64,000 nt of DNA from an uncultured Geobacteraceae bacterium (GCA_903876875.1 CAIRBT010000144.1:1-64000), one strand, 5' to 3'; shown: positions 29,514-39,461, counted from the first letter of the stretch. The notes: generated by a model from the letters alone, not told the origin. Translations and numbers: made by a program.

Positions 29514-30203
29514 TCAGAGTAACCCCCGTTCCACGAAGCTCAAATACTCACCATCCCCGACAATAATGTGATCAAGAACCTTGATGCCCATCAGCTCACC
29601 CCCTTCCTTCAGCCGACGGGTGATGGCGATATCTTCACTGCTGGGGGCGGGGTCTCCGGTGGGGTGATTATGGATCAGAATCAGGGCGGCGGCCGATTCC
29701 TTGATGGCTGGATTGAATACCTCGCGGGGGTGGACGATGCTCTGATTGAGGCTCCCTTCAGAGATCTGCACCCGCTTGATGATGCGGTTTTTGCCATCAA
29801 GGAGCAGAATGAGGAAATATTCTTTGTGGCAGTCACGGAATTCGTGGTGGAAGTAGTCAAAAACTTGGCGGGGAGAGGTGAAACGGTCAAGACGCTCAAG
29901 CTTTCTCCCCTGAAAGCGGGAGGCCAGGGCGAAGGCTGCTTTGATACTGGTGGCCTTTGCCAGTCCCACCCCTTTGACGGCACAGAGTTCGCAAAGGTCA
30001 GCATTGCCCAGTTCCCGAAGATTGTCGCTGAAATGGCTGATTAATTCCCGGCCAAGATCAATGGCACTCTGTTTTGAACCGGGGTCACCGGTTCTCAGCA
30101 GGAGAGCCAGTAGTTCAGCATCTGACAGTGTTGCTACACCCGACTTGAGCATCTTTTCACGGGGCCGCTCGTCTGCCGGCCATTCCTTGATGCTGCCACC
30201 CAT
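29514..30203 (-). CDS. radC: RadC/YeeS family JAMM-domain protein
   Basis: The 229-residue protein has an N-terminal helix-hairpin-helix (LCAVKGVGLAKA) and a C-terminal JAMM metalloprotease-like fold. Zinc ligands are visible in LIHNHPTGDPAPS and the following DHIIVGD. Despite the historical name, a role in DNA repair is not established for the family and no substrate is known. It sits between uppP (upstream) and the TSUP permease (downstream) in the same direction. Confidence 0.93.
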   Translation of the reverse strand: MGGSIKEWPADERPREKMLKSGVATLSDAELLALLLRTGDPGSKQSAIDLGRELISHFSDNLRELGNADLCELCAVKGVGLAKATSIKAAFALASRFQGRKLERLDRFTSPRQVFDYFHHEFRDCHKEYFLILLLDGKNRIIKRVQISEGSLNQSIVHPREVFNPAIKESAAALILIHNHPTGDPAPSSEDIAITRRLKEGGELMGIKVLDHIIVGDGEYLSFVERGLL

Positions 30204-30229
30204 GGCATACCTCTTGTACTCAGTAGATT

Positions 30230-31051
30230 TTACCCCTTGAAGCCGGCGATGATGGCGATAATGACCGCCGAACCGGCGATGAAACGATACCAGACAAAAA
30301 GCGACAAACTATTTTTTTGTATCAGTCGCAGTAAAAATACCACACTAATATAGCCGGTTACCGCAGAAAACAGGATGCCGACCAGCATGGGCAGCCCTTC
30401 ACCGGCCGGTATGCCCTGTTTAACCAGATGAACTGTTTTCAGTAGGGCGGCACCGGCAACAATGGGGAGCGACATCAAAAAAGAAAAACGGGCGGCACTT
30501 TCCCGGGTGAACCCCAACATCAGGCCGGTGGTGATGGTAATGCCGGAGCGGGAAACGCCCGGAATCAGTGCCAGACACTGCATCAGACCGATCAGGATGG
30601 CACTGCCCGGTTTGATTTCATCCAGGATGCGCCGCTTTCTCCCGAGAAAATCGGCCAAGCCGAGAAGAATACCGAAACCGATCAGAAAACCGGCAATAAG
30701 AAGTGGGTTGGAGCGGAACATCTCCTCAGCCTTGTGTTCAAGTAGCTTACCTGCCACCGCCGCTGGGATGGTACCCAGAACTATCAGGAGCGGCAGCCTT
30801 CGAGCTGCCGTATCAAGTCGGCGGGTGAGAAGAATGTCGATGCAGGATACGGACATCTCGATGATCTCCCGCCAAAAATAAAGGGACAAGGCCAAAAAGG
30901 TGCCAAGGTGCAGTGCCACATCGAAGGTCAGTCCGGATGCTGGCCACTTAAGCAGCCAGGGAATGAGAATCAGATGGGCCGAACTGCTGATGGGGAGCAC
31001 TTCGGTAAAGCCCTGAATAATGCCGAGAACGGCGGCGTGGAGCAGATTCAT
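30230..31051 (-). CDS. uppP: Undecaprenyl-diphosphatase (UppP/BacA)
   Basis: UppP removes a phosphate from undecaprenyl diphosphate to recycle the lipid carrier for peptidoglycan and polysaccharide synthesis. I start it at ATG 31051 (273 residues) behind GGAGATACC; the frame is open about 400 bp further upstream, but that part overlaps the divergent DUF47 gene and has no family similarity. The signature QGFTEVLPISSSAH lies near residues 13-26 and GVSRSG further on, both at the active site, within about eight membrane segments. The carrier it recycles would also serve the polysaccharide locus at 33-39 kb. Confidence 0.94.
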   Translation of the reverse strand: MNLLHAAVLGIIQGFTEVLPISSSAHLILIPWLLKWPASGLTFDVALHLGTFLALSLYFWREIIEMSVSCIDILLTRRLDTAARRLPLLIVLGTIPAAVAGKLLEHKAEEMFRSNPLLIAGFLIGFGILLGLADFLGRKRRILDEIKPGSAILIGLMQCLALIPGVSRSGITITTGLMLGFTRESAARFSFLMSLPIVAGAALLKTVHLVKQGIPAGEGLPMLVGILFSAVTGYISVVFLLRLIQKNSLSLFVWYRFIAGSAVIIAIIAGFKG

Positions 31052-31162
31052 GGTATCTCCTTCGTATACCGCAGTTTTTCTTCCTGAATTTCCGGAGGAA
31101 AACTGGCGTAAGTCAAGAGAATAGCCTAGTTTGTCGGCAAAGGCAATCCACCTGTGCGAATA

Positions 31163-31191
31163 TTTACTGTGAACAGAGCCGAAAGTGTGAT
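31163..31191 (+). promoter_or_regulatory. Possible promoter for the DUF47-pit operon
   Basis: TTTACT (31163-31168) and TGTGAT (31186-31191) are 17 bp apart, each matching four of six consensus bases. No clear Pho box was seen in the 193-bp divergent gap. Confidence 0.3.
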
Positions 31192-31244
31192 AAGAGGAAA
31201 CGTTACAGTAGTACAATGGTACGAAACTCAACGGAGGAGCAGTC

Positions 31245-31865
31245 ATGTTCGGATTTATTCCTAAGGAAGAAAAATTCTTCAAACTTTTCAAAGAGATGAC
31301 GGAAAATATCATCGTTGGAGCCGGACTTTTAAAGGAGATGCTGGATACCTTTGAAAATCCTTTGGAAAGCCAGCGCCGTATCAAAGATATAGAACATAAA
31401 GGGGATTCCATTACCCACGAGATCATCCAGACCCTCAACAAAACCTTTATCACCCCCCTCGACCGGGAAGATATCTACGCCCTCGCCTCAAAACTGGATG
31501 ATATTCTCGATCTGATTGATGCTTCCGCCCAGCGGGTTATTATGTACAACGTGGAATCAATCCCCCCCGAGGCCAAATCGCTTGGCTTTATCATTTTACA
31601 ATCCTGCCATGCGGTTGATAAAGCGGTGGCCATGCTTGGCAAGAAAACCAACGAGCAGATTTTTGCCGCCTGTGTCGAAATAAACTCTCTGGAAAATGAA
31701 GCGGATCGGGTCAGTCGGGAAGCGATCAGCCGCCTGTTTGACGAGGAGAAGGATCCCATCCAACTGATTAAATGGAAAGAAATCTACGAAACCCTCGAAA
31801 AGGCGACCGACAAGTGTGAGGACGCATCCAACATTCTGGAAAGTGTGGTGGTAAAGAATGCTTGA
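31245..31865 (+). CDS. DUF47/PhoU-like Pit accessory protein
   Basis: The 206-residue all-helical protein belongs to the DUF47 family related to PhoU. Acidic helices with E/D-rich motifs (DIEHKGDSITHEII near 46 and EINSLENEADRVSREAI near 145) match the metal-binding ExxxD pattern of PhoU-like bundles. Such proteins are encoded next to low-affinity phosphate transporters and are thought to control them. The stop overlaps the start of pit by 8 bp, so the pair is translated together. GGAGGAG precedes ATG 31245. Confidence 0.92.
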   Translation: MFGFIPKEEKFFKLFKEMTENIIVGAGLLKEMLDTFENPLESQRRIKDIEHKGDSITHEIIQTLNKTFITPLDREDIYALASKLDDILDLIDASAQRVIMYNVESIPPEAKSLGFIILQSCHAVDKAVAMLGKKTNEQIFAACVEINSLENEADRVSREAISRLFDEEKDPIQLIKWKEIYETLEKATDKCEDASNILESVVVKNA

Positions 31866-32856
31866 TCCGGCCTTTGTGATGCTCTGCCTGGTTATCCTGG
31901 CGGCACTGCTCTTCGACTATATCAACGGATTCCATGACACCGCCAATGCCATCGCCACCAGCGTCTCCACTCGGGCATTGTCAGTTAAAGCGGCAATAAT
32001 ACTTGCCGCCACTCTTAACTTTGCGGGAGCAATGGCCTTTACCAAGGTGGCGAAAACCATCGGTACCGGCATAATAAGTGCCGAACATCTGACCCAGATG
32101 GTGGTGCTGGCCGGGGTTATCGGAGCCATCACCTGGAATGTCATTACCTGGTACTTCGGCCTCCCTTCTTCTTCTTCCCATGCCATCGTGGGGGGACTTG
32201 TCGGTGCGGTTATCGCCCACGTGGGGCCGTCGGCACTACTCTGGAGCGGTCTGAAGAAAATCATTATGGCTCTGGTTCTCTCACCGATCCTGGTCATTGC
32301 CGGCTTTATCTTTGTGGTGATCTTCTCGCGGATTCTGCAATTCCGCTCCCCTGCCGGAGTTAATCGGGGCTTTCGCAAGATGCAGATTCTGTCGGCGGCG
32401 TTCATGGCCTTTTCCCACGGCACAGCCGATGCCCAGAAATCAATGGGGGTTATCACCATGGCACTGCTCAGTTACGGTGCCATTCCGACCTTTGAAGTGC
32501 CCATGTGGGTCAAGTTTACCTGTGCCCTTGCCATGGCAATCGGTACCGCCGCCGGTGGCTGGCGGATTATCAAAACAGTGGGACGGGATTTTGTTAAATT
32601 GCAGCCCATGACCGGTTTTTCCGTTGATTCGGCCTCCACCTGCGTTATTCTTGGTGCCTCCATGCTGGGGCTACCGACTAGTACTACCCATGTGGTTACC
32701 TCCTCCATTCTCGGTGTCGGCCTCTCCAAAAGTCTCAATGCGGTAAACTGGAATGTGGCAAAGCGTATTGTGACCGCCTGGGTACTCACCATTCCGGCTG
32801 CGGCACTGGTCGCCTATCTGGTCTATCAGGTGGGGAGCCCCCTGCTGGGCAAATAA
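31858..32856 (+). CDS. pit: Low-affinity inorganic phosphate transporter, PiT family
   Basis: The 332-residue inner-membrane protein has about ten hydrophobic segments. Each half carries the PiT signature: FDYINGFHDTANAIATSVSTR near residue 19 (only part of the longer motif) and GVITMALLSYG with AFSHGTADAQKSMG near 182. These define phosphate-cation symport, usually coupled to protons or sodium. It overlaps the DUF47 regulator gene, the typical arrangement for bacterial Pit systems. Confidence 0.94.
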   Translation: MLDPAFVMLCLVILAALLFDYINGFHDTANAIATSVSTRALSVKAAIILAATLNFAGAMAFTKVAKTIGTGIISAEHLTQMVVLAGVIGAITWNVITWYFGLPSSSSHAIVGGLVGAVIAHVGPSALLWSGLKKIIMALVLSPILVIAGFIFVVIFSRILQFRSPAGVNRGFRKMQILSAAFMAFSHGTADAQKSMGVITMALLSYGAIPTFEVPMWVKFTCALAMAIGTAAGGWRIIKTVGRDFVKLQPMTGFSVDSASTCVILGASMLGLPTSTTHVVTSSILGVGLSKSLNAVNWNVAKRIVTAWVLTIPAAALVAYLVYQVGSPLLGK

Positions 32857-32863
32857 GCATGAG

Positions 32864-33203
32864 GTGCATACCGACCGTTTACCATATCTCACCACGTCGG
32901 AGCAGCCGTTTGAAGCTGAATTTCTTGTTGATACCGGAGTCATAAATTGTCTGGTTCCCGCCGACTGTCTTAAAAAAGCTGGTGTACAGGTGGAGGGAAG
33001 CGATACCTATAAGCTGGCAAATGGAGAGCTGGTATACTATCAATTTGGGTTTGCCCGTGTCTCATTTATGGGGGATGAAACCGTCGCGCGTATCATGTTT
33101 GGACCGGAGAAGTGTAGGTGCTGTGACACTGGAAAGCATGGGAATCGGCGGGGAACCGGTGTCGGGGATGCTCAAACGGATGTCTGCAAAGCCGCTGAAA
33201 TAA
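32864..33203 (+). pseudogene. Frameshifted clan AA retropepsin-like aspartic protease
   Basis: A GTG-initiated frame encodes EFLVDTGV, with the catalytic D-T-G motif, and continues to FMGDETVARIMFGPEK near base 33112. The matching C-terminal part of the family, VGAVTLESMG...LKRMSAKPLK, is in the next frame and ends at 33203. One extra base at about 33113-33114 explains the break. The N-terminus is also short for the family, so the gene appears inactivated. The product would have been a small aspartic protease of the kind found near mobile or toxin-antitoxin genes, though no partner is visible. Low conservation of the start leaves its exact boundary uncertain. Confidence 0.72.
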
Positions 33204-33269
33204 TTAAACAGCTGTTAAAGCCGCCGTTGCTGCAAAGAGCTAAACGGAGAGTGGCAGAGAGGGAAAGAG

Positions 33270-34343
33270 ATGAAACAGGCCGTAATTCTTGTCACCGGAG
33301 GTGCCGGTTTTATTGGCTCTGCGGTAATTCGCCACCTTGTCGGCGAAACCGATCACGTCGTCATTAATCTGGACAAGCTAACCTACGCCGGTAATCTGGA
33401 TTCATTGGCCGAAGTGGCAGGCAACAGTCGTTACTTCTTCGAACAGGCTGATATTACTGATCGTTTTGCCCTTGAGCGTGTTTTTGCACAGCACCGGCCG
33501 ACCGCCGTCATGCACCTGGCGGCAGAAAGCCATGTGGATCGCTCCATAGATGGCCCGGGGGAGTTCATCCAGACCAACATGGTGGGTACCTATACGCTGC
33601 TGGAGGCAACGAGAAGCTACTGGAGCGGTCTGGATGACGGGGCGCGGAGTGCCTTTCGCTTTCACCATATCAGCACCGATGAGGTCTATGGTGATCTCCA
33701 TGGTACCGACGATCTCTTTACCGAAACAACCCCCTATGCCCCCAGTTCCCCCTATTCGGCCAGTAAGGCGGGGAGTGACCACCTGGTACGGGCCTGGCAG
33801 CGTACCTACGGCTTGCCGACTCTGGTGACCAACTGTTCCAATAACTACGGTCCCTGTCACTTTCCGGAAAAACTTATCCCCCACGTTATTCTCAATGCAC
33901 TCCAGGGCAAGCCGTTGCCGGTCTACGGTGACGGTCAGCAGGTTCGGGACTGGCTCTACGTGGAGGATCATGCCCGGGCACTGGTTGAAGTGGTGACGCG
34001 GGGAGCCATTGGTGAAACCTACAACATCGGCGGTCACAACGAGCAGCGGAACCTGACGGTGGTGCAGACGATCTGCGACCTGCTGGAAGAGCTGGCACCG
34101 GAACGGAAAGCGTCCGGGATTTCGTCCTATCGGGAGCTGATTACTTTTGTGAAAGATCGCCCGGGACACGACGCCCGCTATGCCATTGATGCGGGTAAGA
34201 TTGAACGGGAACTGGGATGGACACCCCGGGAAACGTTTGGCAGCGGCATGCGCAAGACGGTACAATGGTACCTGGACAATGAAAACTGGTGGCAACGTGT
34301 CCTCAGCGGTGCCTATAAGCTGGAAAGGATTGGTGATGCATGA
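33270..34343 (+). CDS. rfbB: dTDP-glucose 4,6-dehydratase
   Basis: RfbB (RmlB) converts dTDP-glucose to dTDP-4-keto-6-deoxyglucose, the branch point to rhamnose, fucosamine and related sugars. The 357-residue product is a short-chain dehydrogenase: NAD motif GGAGFIG near residue 10, STDEVYG and YSASK as the active-site motif, and [14 protein letters not shown] typical of the family. It overlaps rfbA by four bases (ATGA). The order rfbB-rfbA without rfbC/rfbD means the later steps are encoded elsewhere or the sugar is not rhamnose. Confidence 0.96.
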   Translation: MKQAVILVTGGAGFIGSAVIRHLVGETDHVVINLDKLTYAGNLDSLAEVAGNSRYFFEQADITDRFALERVFAQHRPTAVMHLAAESHVDRSIDGPGEFIQTNMVGTYTLLEATRSYWSGLDDGARSAFRFHHISTDEVYGDLHGTDDLFTETTPYAPSSPYSASKAGSDHLVRAWQRTYGLPTLVTNCSNNYGPCHFPEKLIPHVILNALQGKPLPVYGDGQQVRDWLYVEDHARALVEVVTRGAIGETYNIGGHNEQRNLTVVQTICDLLEELAPERKASGISSYRELITFVKDRPGHDARYAIDAGKIERELGWTPRETFGSGMRKTVQWYLDNENWWQRVLSGAYKLERIGDA

Positions 34344-35218
34344 TTAAGGGAATTATTCTGGCAGGAGGAACCGGTTCACGCCTGCACCCCGCCACTCTTG
34401 CTGTTTCCAAACAACTTTTGCCGGTGTTTGACAAGCCGATGATCTATTATCCGCTCTCGACCCTCATGTTGGCCGGTATCCGGGATGTACTGGTAATATC
34501 CACCCCCCAGGATACCCCCCGCTTTCAGCAGTTGCTCGGCGATGGCAGCCAATGGGGAGTGACGTTGAGCTACGCGGTACAGCCAAGTCCCGACGGGCTT
34601 GCCCAGGCATTTATCATCGGTGAGGAATTCATCGGCCAGGAGCGCTGTGCCCTCGTGCTGGGGGATAACATTTTTTATGGTCATGACTTCCATCAGCTGC
34701 TAAGCAACGCCTGCACGCGGCAACGGGGAGCCAGTGTCTTTGCCTACCATGTGCAGGATCCGGAGCGATATGGTGTGGCGGAGTTTGACGGCAACGGCAG
34801 GGTACTCTCGCTGGAAGAGAAACCGGCATATCCCAAATCAAACTATGCGGTGACCGGTCTCTATTTTTATGATTCCCAGGTAGTGGCACTGGCAAAATCC
34901 TTGAAACCATCACCACGGGGGGAACTGGAAATCACCGACCTGAATCGACTTTACCTTGAACAGGGTGAACTGTCGGTGGAAATAATGGGGCGCGGTTATG
35001 CCTGGCTCGACACCGGAACCCACGAAAGCCTGCTGGAAGCCAGCCAGTTTGTGGCGACCCTGGAAAATCGCCAGGGGTTGAAAGTCGCCTGTCCGGAGGA
35101 GATAGCCTGGCGGCATGGCTGGATCAACGATGAGCAACTGGCCGCCCTGGCCGCTCCTCTGTCGAAAAACGGCTACGGTACATATCTCAACTCCCTTTTG
35201 AAGCAGAAGAGGTATTAG
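34340..35218 (+). CDS. rfbA: Glucose-1-phosphate thymidylyltransferase
   Basis: RfbA (RmlA) makes dTDP-glucose from glucose 1-phosphate and dTTP, the substrate of the preceding RfbB. The 292-residue product has the nucleotide-binding loop [11 protein letters not shown] at residues 8-18, [17 protein letters not shown], and the metal-binding VLGDNIFYG. It is full length compared with E. coli RmlA. It is translationally coupled to rfbB and followed 52 bp later by a flippase-like gene, consistent with a surface polysaccharide locus. Confidence 0.96.
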   Translation: MIKGIILAGGTGSRLHPATLAVSKQLLPVFDKPMIYYPLSTLMLAGIRDVLVISTPQDTPRFQQLLGDGSQWGVTLSYAVQPSPDGLAQAFIIGEEFIGQERCALVLGDNIFYGHDFHQLLSNACTRQRGASVFAYHVQDPERYGVAEFDGNGRVLSLEEKPAYPKSNYAVTGLYFYDSQVVALAKSLKPSPRGELEITDLNRLYLEQGELSVEIMGRGYAWLDTGTHESLLEASQFVATLENRQGLKVACPEEIAWRHGWINDEQLAALAAPLSKNGYGTYLNSLLKQKRY

Positions 35219-35270
35219 CAGCCTGGGATGGCAGCAAGCGGTCTCCCGGAGTACCGCCTGATCGGGGCAC

Positions 35271-36662
35271 ATGATCCGTACCGAGCATATCAGAAAGTAT
35301 CTGTCGTATCTCTGCGTAAAAGCTTTTGATACGACCACCCCGGAGGGTCTCGTTGCCGAACGGTATCGTTTGGCGGCGTGGGCGGCTCTCATGGATTTTG
35401 CCAGTACCGGGCTTGGTCTGGTAACATTGATTATCAGCGTCCCCCTGACGCTTCCCTACCTGGGGCAGGAACGCTTCGGGGTCTGGATGACGGTGTCAAG
35501 CTTTGGTGTACTGCTTTCGTTCATGGACTTTGGCGTCGGTAATGCACTCATAAACCGGGTTGCCGCTGCAAATGCGACGGGAGATCGCACTGCATTGCGC
35601 TTTACAATTACCCATGGCATGACAATACTCACCGTCATTGGGATCGTTGTCGGGGTACTCCTTGTCCCCTTCTCGTCCCAGTTGCCCTGGCACCGGCTGA
35701 TTAAAGTTACCACGCCGTTTGCCTCCGAAGAGGCACGTAAGGCGGTCCTTGTTTTTGTCATACTCTTTGCGGCAGGCATTCCGCTTGTCGGAGTACAGAA
35801 AATATTTCAGGGACTCCAGCAGGCGTGGCTGGTTCATGTCACCAAATGTATCGGCTCCCTTATCTCCATAGCACTGATCTACCGTTTGACTCGACTGCAC
35901 GCCGGTTCACCGGAGCTGCTTCTGGCAACCCTGGGGGTGCAGACCGTTATGCCACTGCTGTTGCTGGCACTACTGGTGAAAAAACGGCTGATCGCGGGAG
36001 GTGCCCCACCAGTGGGTGGCTGGAAAGCGGAGAGCAGATCCCTTGTGCGAATCGGGGGGCTCTTTTTTGTGTTACAGGTGGGGTACCTGGTGGGGTGGAG
36101 TGCGGACCCCCTCATGGTCTCCTCGCTGCTGGGGGCTGCGGAAGTTGCCAAGTTAGTGCTTGTCCAGCGGCTTTTTATGATGGTAAGCATACCACTCTCT
36201 ATCATGAATGCCCCGTTGTGGGGAGCCTATGCTGATGCTTATGCACGCAATGACAAAGCATTCATACGGCAGACGCTGAAAAAATCATTACTCGGTACGG
36301 TGTGTGGTGCGCTCATTATAAGTTCTCTGATAGTGAGCTGTTCAGGATTCATTTTCAGCATCTGGACCAAAGGGGGAATTGTCATCCCCCCGTTGCTGGT
36401 ACTCAGCTACGGGATATGGATTGTTATCGAAGCGACCGGTAACGCCTTTGCCATGTTCCTGAATGGTGTGGGAGAAATTCGGGGACAGGTGTTTGTGGTT
36501 GTCAGTTTTGTACTGGTGGCGGTGCCACTGAAGCTGTACGCTACCGCCACCTACGGCTTGAACGGTATCATACTGGCTACCATGTGTTCCTACATCATTG
36601 CGGTCATCTGTCCGTATGTTTTTATCTTCAGAAAAAGATTTTTGGCCTATGTGCATGAGTAG
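35271..36662 (+). CDS. Wzx-like polysaccharide/lipid-linked oligosaccharide flippase
   Basis: This 463-residue protein has about twelve to fourteen hydrophobic segments. Its N-terminal part (PYLGQERFGVWMTVSSFGVLL) resembles the polysaccharide biosynthesis flippase family (MOP superfamily). It would turn undecaprenyl-linked repeat units across the inner membrane. No Wzy polymerase is seen nearby. The start ATG 35271 lacks a strong ribosome-binding site and the first ~35 residues are polar; a later start around the RLAAWAALMD segment cannot be excluded. The following glycosyltransferase overlaps its end. Confidence 0.82.
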   Translation: MIRTEHIRKYLSYLCVKAFDTTTPEGLVAERYRLAAWAALMDFASTGLGLVTLIISVPLTLPYLGQERFGVWMTVSSFGVLLSFMDFGVGNALINRVAAANATGDRTALRFTITHGMTILTVIGIVVGVLLVPFSSQLPWHRLIKVTTPFASEEARKAVLVFVILFAAGIPLVGVQKIFQGLQQAWLVHVTKCIGSLISIALIYRLTRLHAGSPELLLATLGVQTVMPLLLLALLVKKRLIAGGAPPVGGWKAESRSLVRIGGLFFVLQVGYLVGWSADPLMVSSLLGAAEVAKLVLVQRLFMMVSIPLSIMNAPLWGAYADAYARNDKAFIRQTLKKSLLGTVCGALIISSLIVSCSGFIFSIWTKGGIVIPPLLVLSYGIWIVIEATGNAFAMFLNGVGEIRGQVFVVVSFVLVAVPLKLYATATYGLNGIILATMCSYIIAVICPYVFIFRKRFLAYVHE

Positions 36663-37875
36663 TAGATTACTGGCTGGTCAGAACATACGTAAGTGCAGAA
36701 ACTTTCTGACGGCAGCTGTTAATTATCAATTAGATTCCCTTGTTCTCTGCTCTCTTGCCTTGTATGCCCTGATTCGGCCGCCAGCTCCACCACAGGGCCT
36801 GTTACTCATACGGCTGGATGCCATTGGTGACTTTATCCTCTGGCTTGCTGCGGCAGAGAAACTGAGACAATTGTACCACGGAGAGCAGATAGCGCTGATC
36901 GCCCACCCCGCATGGGCGGATTTGGCCAGAAAACTGCCTTTTTTTGATGATGTTGTCGCTGTTGACAGCGACCTGTTTGCGACAAATCTGGCCTATCGCT
37001 GGAAAATAATCCGGTTGGTGAGAGCACGTGGTGTCAAAACGGTTATACAGCCGACCTATTCAAGAAAGTTTCTTATCGGAGACTCCCTTGTTCGGGCGAC
37101 AGCTGCCCCTGAGCGGATCGGTTCGGAGGGGGATTGCAGTAATAGTGGAGCTGGTGCTCAGCGTATTTCCGACACCTGGTACACCCGACGTGTGCCGGCC
37201 AGCAGCGGCAGGCTCATGGAGCTTGCGCGTAACGCGGAATTTACTCGGGGTCTGGGGGGTACAGACCCCGGCGGTCGAATTGTAGCATTACCACCGGTGG
37301 ATGAGTTGCCAGCTCTCTACCGGGACAGCCGCTATTTTATTATGATGCCCGGCGCGTCTTGGGTTGGTAGGCAGTGGCCATATCAGCACTTTGCACACAT
37401 ACTTCGGTCAGTACATGAAAAAACCGGCTGGCTGGGGGTGCTCTGTGGCACCGGAGCAGAGTGGTCACTCTGTGATAAGATTATTGCAGGGTCAGGGATT
37501 CAGGCCATCAACAGCTCTGGAGACAGCACACTGACACAGTTTGTTGAGATGGTTCGCAATGCACAGCTGCTAATTGGCAATGAAAGTGCCGGTATACATA
37601 TTGCTGCCGCTGTACAGACACCGTCGGTCTGTATTTTGGGGGGAGGGCATTATGGACGGTTTCTACCGTACCCCGAGGGAGCAGGCGGGGTGCTTCCGGT
37701 TCCGGTTGTGAGCCCCATGGAATGCTTTGGCTGCAACTGGCACTGTACAAAACAGGTGGAAATGGACTCACCGGTACCTTGCCTGTCCGCAATTACCGTT
37801 GATCAGGTTTTAGAAGCTGTGTGGGGGATTATTGCTGACAACGAACGTGACGTTAAGATGACCGCTATTACATGA
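36649..37875 (+). CDS. Glycosyltransferase family 9 (heptosyltransferase-like)
   Basis: The protein has the ADP-heptose:LPS heptosyltransferase pattern: LLLIRLDAIGDFILWLAAAE at the N-terminal Rossmann half, and PGASWVGRQWPYQHFAHI with LIGNESAGIHIAAAVQTPSV in the second half. The donor binds in the cleft between them. A CFGCNWHCTKQ segment near the end carries extra Cys residues of the kind seen in GT9 proteins of Geobacter. I start at ATG 36649 (36655 is equally possible), overlapping the flippase end; the frame could be extended to 36598. The acceptor sugar is unknown. Confidence 0.87.
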   Translation: MCMSSRLLAGQNIRKCRNFLTAAVNYQLDSLVLCSLALYALIRPPAPPQGLLLIRLDAIGDFILWLAAAEKLRQLYHGEQIALIAHPAWADLARKLPFFDDVVAVDSDLFATNLAYRWKIIRLVRARGVKTVIQPTYSRKFLIGDSLVRATAAPERIGSEGDCSNSGAGAQRISDTWYTRRVPASSGRLMELARNAEFTRGLGGTDPGGRIVALPPVDELPALYRDSRYFIMMPGASWVGRQWPYQHFAHILRSVHEKTGWLGVLCGTGAEWSLCDKIIAGSGIQAINSSGDSTLTQFVEMVRNAQLLIGNESAGIHIAAAVQTPSVCILGGGHYGRFLPYPEGAGGVLPVPVVSPMECFGCNWHCTKQVEMDSPVPCLSAITVDQVLEAVWGIIADNERDVKMTAIT

Positions 37876-37914
37876 TATAGTACAAACTATGATCCAACAG
37901 GAGACGATACGAAC

Positions 37915-39033
37915 ATGAAAAAAGCAATTATAACTGGTATCACCGGTCAGGATGGCTCCTATCTTGCGGAATTACTACTGGAAAAAGGCTATGAAGTCCA
38001 TGGCATCAAGCGACGTGCCTCACTTTTCAACACCCAGCGGGTTGACCATATCTATCAGGATCCCCATGTCAAGGATGCCCATTTCAAGCTGCACTACGGA
38101 GATTTGACCGATTCGTCGAACCTGACACGTATCATTCAGGAGGTGCAGCCCGATGAAATTTACAATCTGGGAGCCCAATCCCACGTGGCGGTCAGTTTTG
38201 AATCACCGGAGTACACCGTTGACGTTGATGGCGTAGGCACACTGCGCATCCTTGAAGCCATACGTCTTTTGGGCTTGGACAAAAAGACCCGTTTCTATCA
38301 GGCCTCCACGTCCGAACTCTACGGTCTGGTGCAGGAAATTCCCCAAAAAGAGACCACACCGTTTTACCCCCGGTCACCCTATGCGGTTGCCAAACTCTAT
38401 GCCTACTGGATTACGGTCAACTACCGTGAAGCTTACGGCATGTATGCCTGCAACGGCATCCTGTTTAACCATGAATCTCCCCGCCGGGGGGAAACCTTTG
38501 TCACCCGCAAGATTACTCGTGGCATTGCCAACATTTCACAAGGTATGGAAAAATGCCTCTATATGGGAAACATCGACTCGCTGCGTGACTGGGGTCATGC
38601 CAAGGACTATGTCAAGATGCAGTGGATGATGTTGCAGCAGGAACAGCCGGAGGACTTTGTCATTGCCACCGGTGTCCAGTACACGGTACGCCAGTTCATT
38701 ACCTGGTCGGCGGCCGAACTGGGAATTATGGTGGAGTTTTCCGGGGACGGAGTGGGTGAAATCGGTACCGTTGTGGCGGTAAATGGCAACAAGGCACCGG
38801 CGGTCAACGTGGGTGATGTCATCGTGCGCATTGATCCCCGCTATTTCCGTCCGTCCGAGGTGGAGACGCTCCTGGGTGATCCTTCAAAGGCAAAGGCCAA
38901 GCTTGGCTGGGTGCCGGAGATAACCGTTCAGGAGATGTGTGCCGAGATGGTTGCCAGTGACCTGGAAGAGGCAAAGCGCCACGCTCTCCTGAAGAAACAT
39001 GGCTACAACGTGGCGGTAAGTACTGAACATTGA
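37915..39033 (+). CDS. gmd: GDP-mannose 4,6-dehydratase
   Basis: Gmd forms GDP-4-keto-6-deoxymannose from GDP-mannose, en route to GDP-fucose, GDP-rhamnose or perosamine. The 372-residue product has [12 protein letters not shown] (NADP motif), the active-site STSELYG and [10 protein letters not shown] (YxxxK), and the [13 protein letters not shown] region. AGGAGA precedes ATG 37915. The usual partner, GDP-fucose synthase (fcl), is not downstream: the next gene is convergent with only 7 bp between. The final sugar therefore depends on genes elsewhere. Confidence 0.96.
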   Translation: MKKAIITGITGQDGSYLAELLLEKGYEVHGIKRRASLFNTQRVDHIYQDPHVKDAHFKLHYGDLTDSSNLTRIIQEVQPDEIYNLGAQSHVAVSFESPEYTVDVDGVGTLRILEAIRLLGLDKKTRFYQASTSELYGLVQEIPQKETTPFYPRSPYAVAKLYAYWITVNYREAYGMYACNGILFNHESPRRGETFVTRKITRGIANISQGMEKCLYMGNIDSLRDWGHAKDYVKMQWMMLQQEQPEDFVIATGVQYTVRQFITWSAAELGIMVEFSGDGVGEIGTVVAVNGNKAPAVNVGDVIVRIDPRYFRPSEVETLLGDPSKAKAKLGWVPEITVQEMCAEMVASDLEEAKRHALLKKHGYNVAVSTEH

Positions 39034-39040
39034 AGGTCGT

Positions 39041-39415
39041 TTACGACGGAGGACAATCCATAAAAGAAGAGGTTATTGATGATTTATGTGCTCCCGGATC
39101 AACCGGGTCGCTGGAAGCCGCAAGCTTCTGCCTGACGCTCTCAATTTTATCTTCCATGGTCTGTTGTCGATCGGTGCGGGTTCCGGCTTTGATGGTGGTC
39201 GTGATGCGGGGGGCTCCCATGGCATGAACCCGCTCGTGACAGCTCTTGATGGCAGCAAACACCTGATCCCACTCCCCTTCGATGTTCGTTCCGTAGGAGT
39301 GCAGTGCAATCTTGAGCCCCGCCTCGGTAAGGACCTTTTCGCATTCTGCGATGTAGCTCGACAGCGAAACCCCCACCCCCAGCGGCACAATGCAGAGATC
39401 AACCAGTACGTTCAT
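39041..39415 (-). CDS. MTH1187/YqgV family thiamine-binding protein
   Basis: The 124-residue protein matches the DUF77 (MTH1187) fold, which forms ferredoxin-like tetramers and binds thiamine or related ligands in some members. Motifs include LCIVPLGVGVSLSSYI at the start and ALHSYGTNIEGEWD in the middle. AGGAGGA precedes ATG 39415. The last ~14 residues after HKSSI lie in a poorly conserved tail that reaches towards the end of the convergent gmd gene. It may relate to thiamine homeostasis, like the TPP-controlled genes at 62.5 kb. Confidence 0.88.
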   Translation of the reverse strand: MNVLVDLCIVPLGVGVSLSSYIAECEKVLTEAGLKIALHSYGTNIEGEWDQVFAAIKSCHERVHAMGAPRITTTIKAGTRTDRQQTMEDKIESVRQKLAASSDPVDPGAHKSSITSSFMDCPPS

Positions 39416-39461
39416 ATTTCCTCCTGTTTAACCAGATTGTCCACTGACGCTTTCACTAAAA

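Noticed and set aside
31052-31453. Upstream extension of the uppP reading frame
   Set aside because: It overlaps the divergent DUF47 gene, lacks the family motifs and is preceded by no ribosome-binding site; the UppP core starts at 31051.
36598-36648. N-terminal extension of the GT9 glycosyltransferase
   Set aside because: It lies in the flippase gene and has no ribosome-binding site or family similarity; the ATG at 36649 or 36655 is preferred.
39030-39227. Plus-strand frame directly after gmd that could be a truncated GDP-fucose synthase
   Set aside because: No GDP-fucose synthase motif is present, and the convergent MTH1187 gene on the other strand explains the open frame.
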